Of a stretch of 64,000 nt of DNA, positions 17,528-26,089 are shown one piece after another; positions within the stretch are counted from its first letter, which is position 1, and the number at the start of each line of letters is the position of its first letter. The stretch spans positions 37,823 to 101,822 of the forward strand of contig NZ_MSPW01000014.1 in the NCBI RefSeq assembly GCF_001955655.1, in the 5' to 3' direction. The stretch comes from Viridibacillus arenosi. Its GTDB lineage: Bacteria; Bacillota; Bacilli; Bacillales_A; Planococcaceae. A program made the translations under genes and the position numbers. Below the pieces are notes generated by a model. That model searched no databases, was not told the DNA's origin, and saw nothing but the letters and a program-made list of their open reading frames with translations.

Positions 17528-18736
17528 ATGAGTGAATCCAAAACACAGGTGTTTGTCAGTGACTTTACAGGGGCGACGGATGCCATCAAAATTCAAGCGG
17601 CGTTAGATTTTGCGTTTGCTAATAAGCAAAAAGTCGTCATTGCAGAAGAACGTAAATACCAACTAAACGCAACAATTAAAATCCGTGAAGGTGTAGAGTT
17701 ACGAGGAGAACGTGCAACTCATTACTCATTAGATGCAAATTTGAGAGGTTTTGAGTTGGAACAAGGAGCTTCTTTTTGTGGTGGTACGATTAGTATAGGA
17801 ATTAATAATTACGCGAAGGAAGTTGTCTATTTAGACGGAAAATATAGGTATGATAGTACTAGTGTCAAAACAGTTATACGTGATTTAGTCATGTGGAACT
17901 GGACGTCAACGACTAGCGGGATAGGTTTATCTTTATTCTCGGGTGGAGACACACATCAAATTCAATTTCTAAATATTGAACGACTGGTGATATGGAATTT
18001 TGACATAGGAATTCGATTAAACGCAACGGAACCAACTAAGGGCCAAACGTGGATCAATGCAAACCGATTCGATAAGATCACATTGTCAGAGTGTAATCAA
18101 ATGATCGTGATTGAATCAAATATTAGTGTTCCATTTGAATGTTCAGGTAACATCTTTACTAATCTGCAGATTCAACCAAGCACAACTACGAAGCAAATTC
18201 TGAAAATTTCGGGTATGGGAAATACATTCACGGGCGTTCTATGGGATACACATATGATTCAACATCAAGGACCCATTGCGGAATTTACCTCTACCAGCTC
18301 TATGAACAATATAAATATGATGTTCTTTCCTGAGGAACGTTATGTCAACAATGGTGAGCACACTAACAGAATCGGTGTAGGTGGATTGTCCTCAGAAGGT
18401 GAATTAGTGGGGCGTGACTGGAATACGGTTCAAAAAATGGGAACGTATCGTATCATTGAGCCATCTGGATTAACAGCAGCTCTTCATCAGCCAGTAGGTG
18501 CCTATGAATATGGAATTATGACCGTTTTCACAACGGGCGACAACGTAGCGCAATTTTATGTTCCACATCAAGGAACTGAGAATTTCTATATTAGATCAAA
18601 GTTCGGTTTAACCGACTGGACACCATGGAAATTGAGTGGAAAAGGTAGTGTTAATGGTCCTGCAATCATCGAAGTATTATCAGCAGACCCAGTGAATCCT
18701 GCGATTGGTAAGGTATGGATTAGGAGTGATCTATAG
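17528..18736 (+). CDS. Phage tail-spike-like protein with beta-helix and pyocin-knob domain
   Basis: 402 residues. The N-terminal part (DFTGATDAIKIQAALDFAF, then VELRGERAT) is the pattern of pectate-lyase-3/GH28-like right-handed beta-helices found in phage tail spikes. Residues about 300-375 (WNTVQKMGTYRII to DWTPWKLSG) match the pyocin_knob receptor-binding module. It probably binds cell-surface polysaccharide. It forms a two-gene unit with the next gene (stop and start adjacent) and is followed by a terminator, with no other phage genes nearby, so it is an orphan or moron-like phage remnant. Confidence 0.75.
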   Translation: MSESKTQVFVSDFTGATDAIKIQAALDFAFANKQKVVIAEERKYQLNATIKIREGVELRGERATHYSLDANLRGFELEQGASFCGGTISIGINNYAKEVVYLDGKYRYDSTSVKTVIRDLVMWNWTSTTSGIGLSLFSGGDTHQIQFLNIERLVIWNFDIGIRLNATEPTKGQTWINANRFDKITLSECNQMIVIESNISVPFECSGNIFTNLQIQPSTTTKQILKISGMGNTFTGVLWDTHMIQHQGPIAEFTSTSSMNNINMMFFPEERYVNNGEHTNRIGVGGLSSEGELVGRDWNTVQKMGTYRIIEPSGLTAALHQPVGAYEYGIMTVFTTGDNVAQFYVPHQGTENFYIRSKFGLTDWTPWKLSGKGSVNGPAIIEVLSADPVNPAIGKVWIRSDL

Positions 18737-19414
18737 ATGGGTACGCCTATTGCCTATCAACGCATCCAAACAGCAAAAGGGACATTTGAAATTCCATTGT
18801 ACTCAATGAAAGATGCGACTATCCTGGATAAATCTCTAAAGATGATGACGCATAAAGGTCTAGCTTGCTATGAACTAGTCGATGCGAAGGTGGGTGGGGT
18901 TGAAAATTCTTCCTTCCTTAGAATTCAAACCCACAAGGGACTGAAAGCCATTAAGGGTGTTGTGAACATCATCAAGCCGATTAACACGGCAAAAGCAAGG
19001 GCAAATGACAAGGCATCAATTATTATAGAAAATACACCAGATTATTTCCATGTTTCAACTCCTTGGGCGGGGACGGGGCTTGTTATACCGATTGGACTAT
19101 TAGTTCCAAATCATTATTATGATTTTACAATGTCTATAGAAATTTCATATTCCTTAACCAAAGCAGACTTTGTACTAGTGAATGTATGGAACGCTACTCA
19201 AAAAAAGTATTTAGTTAATGGAATGGCTATTATGTTTAGCACTCCAAGCGTTGGAGTTAAACAGGATTTGAAAAGTATTCGGTTAAACACGGATTCAATC
19301 TTGGCGACAGATCAGATTGAGTTAAAAATATTTGCTGCAAATGGTGACAAAAGCACGGATGATTCGTTAAACTTTAAAGTCTATAAAGCAGGTATGACGA
19401 TTAAATTAGTGTAA
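18737..19414 (+). CDS. Tail-associated structural protein, probable partner of the tail spike
   Basis: 225 residues; ATG directly follows the TAG of the upstream gene, so translation is probably coupled. The beginning (GTPIAYQRIQTAKGTFEIPLY) repeats the style of phage tail or minor structural proteins, and the rest is beta-rich. No enzymatic motif is seen. Assignment rests mainly on the neighbour. Confidence 0.5.
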   Translation: MGTPIAYQRIQTAKGTFEIPLYSMKDATILDKSLKMMTHKGLACYELVDAKVGGVENSSFLRIQTHKGLKAIKGVVNIIKPINTAKARANDKASIIIENTPDYFHVSTPWAGTGLVIPIGLLVPNHYYDFTMSIEISYSLTKADFVLVNVWNATQKKYLVNGMAIMFSTPSVGVKQDLKSIRLNTDSILATDQIELKIFAANGDKSTDDSLNFKVYKAGMTIKLV

Positions 19415-19420
19415 AAACAC

Positions 19421-19446
19421 AAGGGGGACATACAGTGCCCCTTTTT
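19421..19446 (+). terminator. Terminator of the tail gene pair
   Basis: AAGGGG and CCCCTT arms with a following T-run. Confidence 0.75.
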
Positions 19447-19553
19447 GTTCGTTTTGTTGATAAACGTGAAGTTATGTCCCTTATCCATAACAGATAGGAA
19501 AATATGTAGTGTAGGTGTAAAGTATCTTAGTACATAGTTGAAAAATATATAAT

Positions 19554-19604
19554 AAAAAACAAACCTAATCACCAATATAAGTTGGTAGATAGGTTTGTTT
19601 TTTT
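19554..19604. terminator. Bidirectional terminator
   Basis: A 14-base arm, AAAAAACAAACCTA, and its complement flank a short loop. It can end the sigma-54 activator transcript on the minus strand. Confidence 0.8.
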
Positions 19605-19668
19605 AGTTACTATAACTAATTTTTTGATCTATATATCAATCGAGTATCTATATTTCTCACATCATACT

Positions 19669-21357
19669 CTAAAATACTTCTTCAGATTTAACCAGACCTA
19701 ATTTTTTTATGTGGTATTGTAACGATTGTCTTGAAATATTTAATTGTTTTGCTGCAACTGTTATATTCCATTTATTGCGTACAAGTATGTTTTCTATATA
19801 ATTAGCTTGATTAGATTCTAGGATGGACTTAAGTGGCCTTGCTATTTCTTCGACACGATCTGTAATTGAGAGTTTTTTTCTTAGATAATGAGGTAAAAAG
19901 GATTCGATAACAGTTTCATTAGACTTAGCTTGAATTACTAAATTCTCAATTAAGTGCTGTAACTCTCTTGTATTTCCTGGCCAGTCATACGAGAGTAAAG
20001 TTTTAAAAAGTGTAGGTGAGAGTACAATGTTTTGTTTTAAATACTTTTTTTGATAAGTTGATAGGAAGTGATTGATGAAAAATAATATATCTTCAGCTCT
20101 TTCTCTTAATGGGGGAATATAAATACTTGAATGTGCGATTCGATAGAACAAATCCAATCGCATTCTACCTTCAGAAGCAAGCAGTTCTGGATCCTCATTA
20201 GATGCACTAATAACACTACAAGTAATAGGAATTAATTTATTACTACCTACTCTTCTTACTGCCCTTTCTTGTAAAATACGCATAAGTTTAGGTTGAAGAG
20301 TTATCGGCAATGAATTTATTTCATCTAAAAACAAAGTTCCATTCTTTGCATATTCAAATAATCCTTCTTGTTCAACCGCACCAGTAAAGGCTCCCTTAAC
20401 TGAACCAAATAGAGTACTCTCTAGCAAATTTTCAGGAATTGCCGCACAGTTTACAGCTACAAATGGATTGTTCGCACGTGGACTGAAATTGTGCATACTT
20501 TGAGCAAATAACTCTTTTCCTGTTCCAGTTTCACCGACAATTAGAGCATCAGTATTGTAAAGTGAAATGTTTTGTGCCTCTTCAATTGCCTTCTTTAAAA
20601 CATGACTCTCGCCCTTAATATTTTCAAATGTATATAGAGTTCCATTTGTATTTCCTATCACCTGAAAATCCTTTGAAACGAGACTACGTTTTAATTCAAT
20701 TGTTTCTAGAAGTTTGTTTTTTAAACTGGTTTCAGTATGGCTTATCGAAAATACTGCAATTGTTTGTCCGTCTTTTTGTATTGGAAAAGAACTATAGCCC
20801 ACGTATTGTGGTCCATTATTTGTTTTAGAATGAGCTTTGTATTTTGCGTAAATGGGCTTACCCGTTTTGAAGATATGCGCATGTTCAGATTGTCTTCTAT
20901 TGTACTTATAAACATCCCAAAGTTTGTTGTTTAAAACTACATTTTTTTTCATTTGTTCCATTTGTTCCTGAGCTTTATTGTAGTAGATGATACACCCATC
21001 ACGATCACTAATTATTACTCCTTCATTAAGGTTTTCTAAGACTTCTTCTAAACAAAAAAGGCGATTAGTTTGATTATTTGAAAGGTCACCAATATCTTCG
21101 AATGTTAGAAATATAAAATTATACTCAAATGAGTAAGAGTCTAACTTTATTTTATAATGACGTCCATCAATTGAAATGATTGTATTATTCTCCAACTCGC
21201 TTTTATCTATCTGAAATACTTCACAAATAGAAATATTTTTTCGCAAATGTAATGAAATATTCGGATGGGTTTTCCACCATAGAATTTCAAACTGTTCGTT
21301 CATCACAATGACATTCGTACAAAGGTTATCCACTAGTCTTTTTAATTCTTCGATCAA
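19669..21357 (-). CDS. Sigma-54-dependent transcriptional activator (PAS, AAA+, Fis HTH)
   Basis: 562 residues. The N-terminus has PAS-like sensor sequence (LENLNEGVIISDRDGCIIYYN). The central AAA+ domain has Walker A GETGTGKE, the GAFTGA loop that contacts sigma-54, and Walker B GTLFLDEINSL. The C-terminus ends in a Fis-type HTH (WNITVAAKQLNISRQSLQYH). It lacks a receiver domain, so it probably senses a small molecule through PAS, like RocR-type activators. It is divergent from the hut-like cluster, whose promoter is a perfect sigma-54 type, so it is very probably the pathway-specific activator. Start is TTG, spaced correctly from GGGGGA. Confidence 0.93.
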   Translation of the reverse strand: MIEELKRLVDNLCTNVIVMNEQFEILWWKTHPNISLHLRKNISICEVFQIDKSELENNTIISIDGRHYKIKLDSYSFEYNFIFLTFEDIGDLSNNQTNRLFCLEEVLENLNEGVIISDRDGCIIYYNKAQEQMEQMKKNVVLNNKLWDVYKYNRRQSEHAHIFKTGKPIYAKYKAHSKTNNGPQYVGYSSFPIQKDGQTIAVFSISHTETSLKNKLLETIELKRSLVSKDFQVIGNTNGTLYTFENIKGESHVLKKAIEEAQNISLYNTDALIVGETGTGKELFAQSMHNFSPRANNPFVAVNCAAIPENLLESTLFGSVKGAFTGAVEQEGLFEYAKNGTLFLDEINSLPITLQPKLMRILQERAVRRVGSNKLIPITCSVISASNEDPELLASEGRMRLDLFYRIAHSSIYIPPLRERAEDILFFINHFLSTYQKKYLKQNIVLSPTLFKTLLSYDWPGNTRELQHLIENLVIQAKSNETVIESFLPHYLRKKLSITDRVEEIARPLKSILESNQANYIENILVRNKWNITVAAKQLNISRQSLQYHIKKLGLVKSEEVF

Positions 21358-21394
21358 TGAAAAAGTCCCCCTTTGAAACTATTATGCTCATATA

Positions 21395-21410
21395 TGCAAA
21401 ATTTATCTGC
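21395..21410 (+). promoter_or_regulatory. Upstream activator site, copy 1
   Basis: TGCAAAATTTATCTGC is identical to 21482-21497. GCA and TGC at the ends make it partly palindromic. It lies about 210 bp before the -24 element, a normal distance for a sigma-54 enhancer site, and also close to the activator start. Confidence 0.65.
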
Positions 21411-21481
21411 TACATAGAATTGTAACATAAAACATTGATATTTCAGAAAAATAAGAATTTTATAGATTTATAGTTTTTTTT

Positions 21482-21497
21482 TGCAAAATTTATCTGC
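21482..21497 (+). promoter_or_regulatory. Upstream activator site, copy 2
   Basis: Second exact copy of TGCAAAATTTATCTGC, 87 bp downstream of the first and 122 bp before the -24 element. Confidence 0.65.
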
Positions 21498-21618
21498 AGT
21501 TTTTAAAGAGAAATGTAATGAAAAAATTTAATTTAACTCTTATGAAAATAATTAAATTCGTTGAAAGTCCCATATCTTATTATTTAACCATTAGTGATTT
21601 GGTTTTATAAAAAAGAGT

Positions 21619-21634
21619 TGGCACACCTTTTGCT
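21619..21634 (+). promoter_or_regulatory. Sigma-54 (-24/-12) promoter of the hut-like cluster
   Basis: TGGCACACCTTTTGCT fits TGGCAC-N5-TTGCW exactly, 38 bp before the HutU-like start codon. Confidence 0.9.
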
Positions 21635-21671
21635 TATATTATTTGTATAACCTAAAAGGGGGCATTTATTT

Positions 21672-23393
21672 ATGAAAACACCAGAAATTTTATACTCAGT
21701 AAAAGCACAAAGAGGAAATGTACTTCGTTGTAAAGGGTGGAGACAAGAAGTAATTTTAAGAATGCTTGAAAACAATATGGAAAATGCAGAAAAACCTGAG
21801 GAGTTAGTAATCTATGGAGGGATTGGGAAAGCAGCTCGAAATTGGGAATCGTACCATGCGATTGTTGATTCTCTTAAAAACTTGGAAGATGATGAAACTT
21901 TAGTCGTTCAATCAGGTATGCCGGTTGCTATTTTCAAAACACACAAATATGCTCCAACTGTTGTTATGGCAACTACAAATATCATGAAAGCTGATTGGCC
22001 AACGTTTTATGATTTACAAGATAAAAACCTGACGATGTATGCTAATTACACTGCAGCACCTTGGGAATATATCGGAACACAAGGTGTAATTCAAGGCACA
22101 TTTGAAACACTTTCTGCAATTGCTCGTTTACACTACAACGATTCATTAGTAGGGAAAATTTTACTGACTGCAGGTGCAGGGGGCATGGGCGGAAATCAAA
22201 CACGTGCTATGACGATGCACGGGGGTGTCGCGATTTTATGCGATTCAAATATTGAAATTATTAATCGCCGTATTGAAAAAGGATTTATAGATGTAGTTGT
22301 TGAATCGTTCGATAAAGCCGTCTCACTAGCAAAGGAGAAAGCAGAAAAGGGAGAAGCAATAGGTATTGCAGTAGTTGGAAACGCTGCAGATATTTTTGAA
22401 GAAGCTTTAGAGAAGAATTTCTTGCCAGACATTACTACTTCTATGACTCCTGCGCATGATCCATTTGCATATTTACCTGCGAATTATACAGTAGAAGAGG
22501 CTGAGGCATTACGTAAATCAGATCGCGATAAATACCTAGTAGAAGCTCGTAAAACTATGGTTCGTGAACTTAATGCACTTATAAAGTTCTTAGATTTGGG
22601 CGTAAATTCATTTGAATATGGCACGAGCATTCGTAAAGAATGTATTGATGCGGGAATGGATGCAAAAGAAGCAAAACGTTTACCTGGATTTGTTGCAGAA
22701 TACATCCGTCCATTATTCTGTGAAGGACGTGGGCCATTCCGATGGATTTGTATGTCAGGTGAAGCTGAAGATTTACGTAAAATTGATGATATGATTTTAG
22801 AAAAATTTAGTGATGATTTATTAGTCACACGTTGGATTAAGTTAGCAAAAGAACATATTCCAATTGAAGCATTACCAGCTCGTATTTGTTATATGGGATT
22901 TGGCCAACGCAAAAAATTTGCACTAGAAGTAAATGACATGATCCGTAAAGGGGAATTGAGCGGACCAGTTGCATTTTCTCGCGACAATTTAGACTCTGGA
23001 TCAATTGTAAATCCAACATTTGAGTCTGAAAATATGAAAGATGGTGGAGATTTAATTTCGGACTGGCCAGTATTAAATGGCTTATTGAATGCAGTTGGAA
23101 TGTGTGACTTAATCGCCCTACAGGCTAATTATTCTATGGGTGAAGCTGTTCATACTGGAGTAACAATGATTGCTGATGGTACTGAAGAAGCGGATATGCG
23201 CCTTGAAGTTGCTATGACAGTCGATTCGGGTATTGGAGTAATACGCCATGCACAAGCAGGTTATGAAACTGCTAAAGAAGTAGCAAATGGGAAAGGTAAA
23301 TTAACAAATGAAAGTATTCAAGTTCCATTATGGTGGGAGCCAACAGCTACATTTGGACCAAAAGATGTAAAAAAAACTAGTGTGCTGAAGTAA
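21672..23393 (+). CDS. Divergent urocanate hydratase (HutU) paralogue
   Basis: 573 residues, urocanase fold over its whole length. The catalytic Cys of the PARIC motif (Cys406) and the NAD-binding GGMGG are present. Several residues strictly kept in urocanases are changed: [10 protein letters not shown] is MYANYTAAPW (122-131), GGMSGAQP is [16 protein letters not shown] is [16 protein letters not shown] is RDNLDSGS, and the HHGGGVGMG loop is QANYSMGEA (484-492). The canonical form of all of these is present in the paralogue at 33257. This suggests hydration of a urocanate analogue rather than urocanate itself. First gene behind the sigma-54 promoter. Confidence 0.85.
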   Translation: MKTPEILYSVKAQRGNVLRCKGWRQEVILRMLENNMENAEKPEELVIYGGIGKAARNWESYHAIVDSLKNLEDDETLVVQSGMPVAIFKTHKYAPTVVMATTNIMKADWPTFYDLQDKNLTMYANYTAAPWEYIGTQGVIQGTFETLSAIARLHYNDSLVGKILLTAGAGGMGGNQTRAMTMHGGVAILCDSNIEIINRRIEKGFIDVVVESFDKAVSLAKEKAEKGEAIGIAVVGNAADIFEEALEKNFLPDITTSMTPAHDPFAYLPANYTVEEAEALRKSDRDKYLVEARKTMVRELNALIKFLDLGVNSFEYGTSIRKECIDAGMDAKEAKRLPGFVAEYIRPLFCEGRGPFRWICMSGEAEDLRKIDDMILEKFSDDLLVTRWIKLAKEHIPIEALPARICYMGFGQRKKFALEVNDMIRKGELSGPVAFSRDNLDSGSIVNPTFESENMKDGGDLISDWPVLNGLLNAVGMCDLIALQANYSMGEAVHTGVTMIADGTEEADMRLEVAMTVDSGIGVIRHAQAGYETAKEVANGKGKLTNESIQVPLWWEPTATFGPKDVKKTSVLK

Positions 23394-23403
23394 TAAATTT
23401 TTG

Positions 23404-23435
23404 TGGGTCTAATCAAAAATGTTAGGCCCTTTTTA
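23404..23435 (+). terminator. Hairpin between the HutU-like and YjiH-type genes
   Basis: GGGTCTAA and TTAGGCCC arms followed by TTTTT. It may reduce transcription of the downstream genes relative to the first gene. Confidence 0.65.
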
Positions 23436-23454
23436 AATGAATTGAGGTGGAAAA

Positions 23455-24792
23455 ATGCAAAAAATAGGGCAAATAGGAAATGACCAAGTTGAAAACAGGA
23501 AGTATTCAGCGACAACTATTTTAAAGTTCTTCTTATGCAGTATATTAGGCATATTTATGTTTTTCTTACCGCTTACGATTAATGGAAAAAACTCTATCCC
23601 ACTAGATCACTTAGTTGGGTGGATTCGAACAACTTTTAGTTCCATTATTGTTTACTACATTTTAGTAATAGTAATTCTGGGTGCTCTTTATCCATTTTAT
23701 AAAAAAACATGGAATTCTTCATGGATTGAAGCTTCTATTTCTTTCTTAAAAGTATTTGGTGCGATTGCAGCAGTTCTAGTTGTTTTTAATATTGGGCCAG
23801 CTTGGTTGATGGCTGAGGATATGGGACCATATTGGTACAACGCACTACTTACTCCAATAGGTGTTCTTGTCCCGATAGGCGCTGTTTTTTTAGCACTTCT
23901 AGTAGGATATGGTCTATTAGAATTCATTGGTATTCTAATGCAGCCTATTATGCGACCATTTTGGAAAACCCCTGGACGATCTGCTGTAGATGCTGTTGCT
24001 TCATTCGTTGGTAGTTATTCCATAGGTTTATTAATAACAAACCGTATCTTTAAGGAAGGAAAATATACGGCAAAGGAAGCAGCAATTATAGCTACAGGAT
24101 TTTCAACGGTATCCGCAACTTTTATGATTGTTGTAGCTAATACACTGGATTTGATGTCTATATGGAATTTGTATTTTTGGACGACATTTTTTGTAACATT
24201 TCTTGTGACAGCAATTACAGTACGTATTTGGCCGATACGTAACATGAGTAATAACTATTATAAAAATAAGCCAGGTGATCCTGAACAAATTGTTACAAAA
24301 AATAGATTGAAGCATGCTTGGAATGAAGGTTTAACTACCGCAGAGCATGCAAAAAGTATTTGGAAAAACATAATAGAGAACGTAAAGGATGGAATAGTAA
24401 TGGCAATGGGGATACTGCCAACTATTATGTCTATTGGATTAATAGGCTTGCTTCTAGTGAATAATACGCCAATTTTTGATTACCTAGCATATATCTTTTA
24501 TCCACTAACTTATTTATTACAAATAGCAGAACCATTGTTAGCGGCAAAAGCTGCGGTTATTAATTTAATCGATATGTTTTTACCATCATTAGTTATTTTA
24601 GAAGCGCCATTAGAAACTAGGTTCATTATTGCAGTATTATCTATTTCGGCTATTTTGTTCTTTTCAGCGCTAATACCTTGTATTTTATCAACTGAGATTC
24701 CTATAAACGTTGGTCAAATGATAGTTATTTGGTTCATTAGAACAGTGTTGACGTTAATAATTGCAACGCCAATTGTATATTTGCTTTTGTAG
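23455..24792 (+). CDS. YjiH family membrane protein (nucleoside-recognition/gate domain)
   Basis: 445 residues with about ten membrane helices. The pattern with two related halves (FLPLTINGKNSIPLDHLVGW early and ETRFIIAVLSISAILFFSA late) is that of YjiH-type proteins with the Gate domain. YjiH genes often accompany hutU and hutI in Bacillales, and a role in transport of the pathway substrate is likely but unproven. An 85-codon remnant of a second copy lies before the canonical hutU at 32987. Confidence 0.85.
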   Translation: MQKIGQIGNDQVENRKYSATTILKFFLCSILGIFMFFLPLTINGKNSIPLDHLVGWIRTTFSSIIVYYILVIVILGALYPFYKKTWNSSWIEASISFLKVFGAIAAVLVVFNIGPAWLMAEDMGPYWYNALLTPIGVLVPIGAVFLALLVGYGLLEFIGILMQPIMRPFWKTPGRSAVDAVASFVGSYSIGLLITNRIFKEGKYTAKEAAIIATGFSTVSATFMIVVANTLDLMSIWNLYFWTTFFVTFLVTAITVRIWPIRNMSNNYYKNKPGDPEQIVTKNRLKHAWNEGLTTAEHAKSIWKNIIENVKDGIVMAMGILPTIMSIGLIGLLLVNNTPIFDYLAYIFYPLTYLLQIAEPLLAAKAAVINLIDMFLPSLVILEAPLETRFIIAVLSISAILFFSALIPCILSTEIPINVGQMIVIWFIRTVLTLIIATPIVYLLL

Positions 24793-24807
24793 AAAGGAGT
24801 AATTGAT

Positions 24808-26076
24808 TTGACTAAGATTAGACCACAGTTAATTATTGAAAATCCTGCACAAGTAGTAAGCTGTGTAGGTGACAAAATGTCAGATATTTGTCCGTTAACT
24901 AATGTTGCAATTGTCATAAAAGATGAAGTAATTATTGAAATATGCTCCCAAAAAGAAGTAAATAATCGCTATGTTCGAGACAATCGCAATGTTATTGATG
25001 CCACTGGAAAAGTTGTAGCACCAGGCTTTGTTGATTCACATACACATTTGGTTTTTTATGGTAGCAGGGTGGAAGAATATGCAGCTAAACTTTTTGGTAA
25101 TGTTGAAGAAAATGTAAAGAAATTAGAAATGAAAACCGGCCCTAATCGAACAATTGAACTGACTCGTGATCAACCTGCAAGTGAATTGTTAAACCAATCC
25201 AAAAAAAGAATGTATTCAATGCTCAAGCATGGTACAACAACAGTTGAAAGTAAAAGTGGATATGGTTTAACGATTGAAAGCGAGTTAAAGATTCTTGAAG
25301 TGGGCCGTAAATTGCAAGATGAGACACCAATAGATGTAATAAATACATTTTTAGGTGCACATGGTTTCCCAGAGGGCATGACAAAAGAACAATACTTAAA
25401 AGTTATTATTGAAGAAATGATTCCGCAAGTTGGAGAACAGAATCTAGCTGAATTTTGCGATGTATGGTGTGATGAAGGCTATTTTACTGCAGAAGAGTCT
25501 AGACAAATTTTAGAAGCGGGATTAGCAGCCGGAATGCTTCCTAAAATTCATGCTGATGCGTACTCCTATATCGGGGGTTCAGATTTAGCGGCTGATATGA
25601 AAATGGTATCAATTGATCACTTAAACTATACTCCAGATCATGTTATGAAAAGATTAGCAGATAGAAAAGTAGTGGGAGTCGTTATGCCTGCGCTTGATTT
25701 TGCAGTTGCTCACAAAAAGCCTTTTAATGCTAGACAGATGTTGGATTCTGGCATGATTGTAGCTCTTGCAACGGATATGTGTCCTGCATGTTATACAACG
25801 TCAATGCAATTTGTTATGCAATTGGCCTGCAGGCTTTATCAATTTTCAGTTGAAGAAGCGATTAAAGCTGCTACTTGGGGCGGAGCAAAGGCATTAAATT
25901 TAGAAGATCGAGGAACAATAGCTGTTGGCAACCTTGCAGATCTTCAAATATGGGATGTACCAAATTATAAGCATGTTGCCTATGAACTTGGTTCGAATTT
26001 AGTAGATACAGTGATTAAACGTGGGGAAGTAGTTTATGAGGAAAAAGCCAAAATTTTAGAGAATGTTGAATTATAG
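24808..26076 (+). CDS. Divergent imidazolonepropionase (HutI) paralogue, amidohydrolase
   Basis: 422 residues. Metal ligands of the amidohydrolase site are kept: HTHLVF (His78, His80), KIHAD (His248) and ATD (Asp323), with GAHG His185. Residues that hold the imidazolone in HutI are not: the HADE Glu is Ala251, the AGGGI loop is absent, and STDFNPGS is ATDMCPAC. The paralogue at 34937 has all of them. Ring opening of a related five-membered ring, rather than imidazolonepropionate, is the likely reaction. Follows the YjiH-type gene by 15 bases, so the genes are co-transcribed. Confidence 0.85.
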   Translation: MTKIRPQLIIENPAQVVSCVGDKMSDICPLTNVAIVIKDEVIIEICSQKEVNNRYVRDNRNVIDATGKVVAPGFVDSHTHLVFYGSRVEEYAAKLFGNVEENVKKLEMKTGPNRTIELTRDQPASELLNQSKKRMYSMLKHGTTTVESKSGYGLTIESELKILEVGRKLQDETPIDVINTFLGAHGFPEGMTKEQYLKVIIEEMIPQVGEQNLAEFCDVWCDEGYFTAEESRQILEAGLAAGMLPKIHADAYSYIGGSDLAADMKMVSIDHLNYTPDHVMKRLADRKVVGVVMPALDFAVAHKKPFNARQMLDSGMIVALATDMCPACYTTSMQFVMQLACRLYQFSVEEAIKAATWGGAKALNLEDRGTIAVGNLADLQIWDVPNYKHVAYELGSNLVDTVIKRGEVVYEEKAKILENVEL

Positions 26077-26089
26077 AGGAGGAATAAAA

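Noticed and set aside
17528..19414. Complete prophage
   Set aside because: Only two tail-type genes are present, with no integrase, capsid, portal or lysis gene in the window.
22484..22828. Long minus-strand ORFs inside hutU-like, hutI-like and helD genes
   Set aside because: They mirror the codon bias of the real genes, lack ribosome binding sites and have no family signatures.
23404..23435. GGGTCTAA motif as a second c-di-GMP riboswitch
   Set aside because: The motif is one arm of a simple terminator hairpin (GGGTCTAA/TTAGGCCC plus T-run) after the HutU-like gene; no outer stem or core fits.
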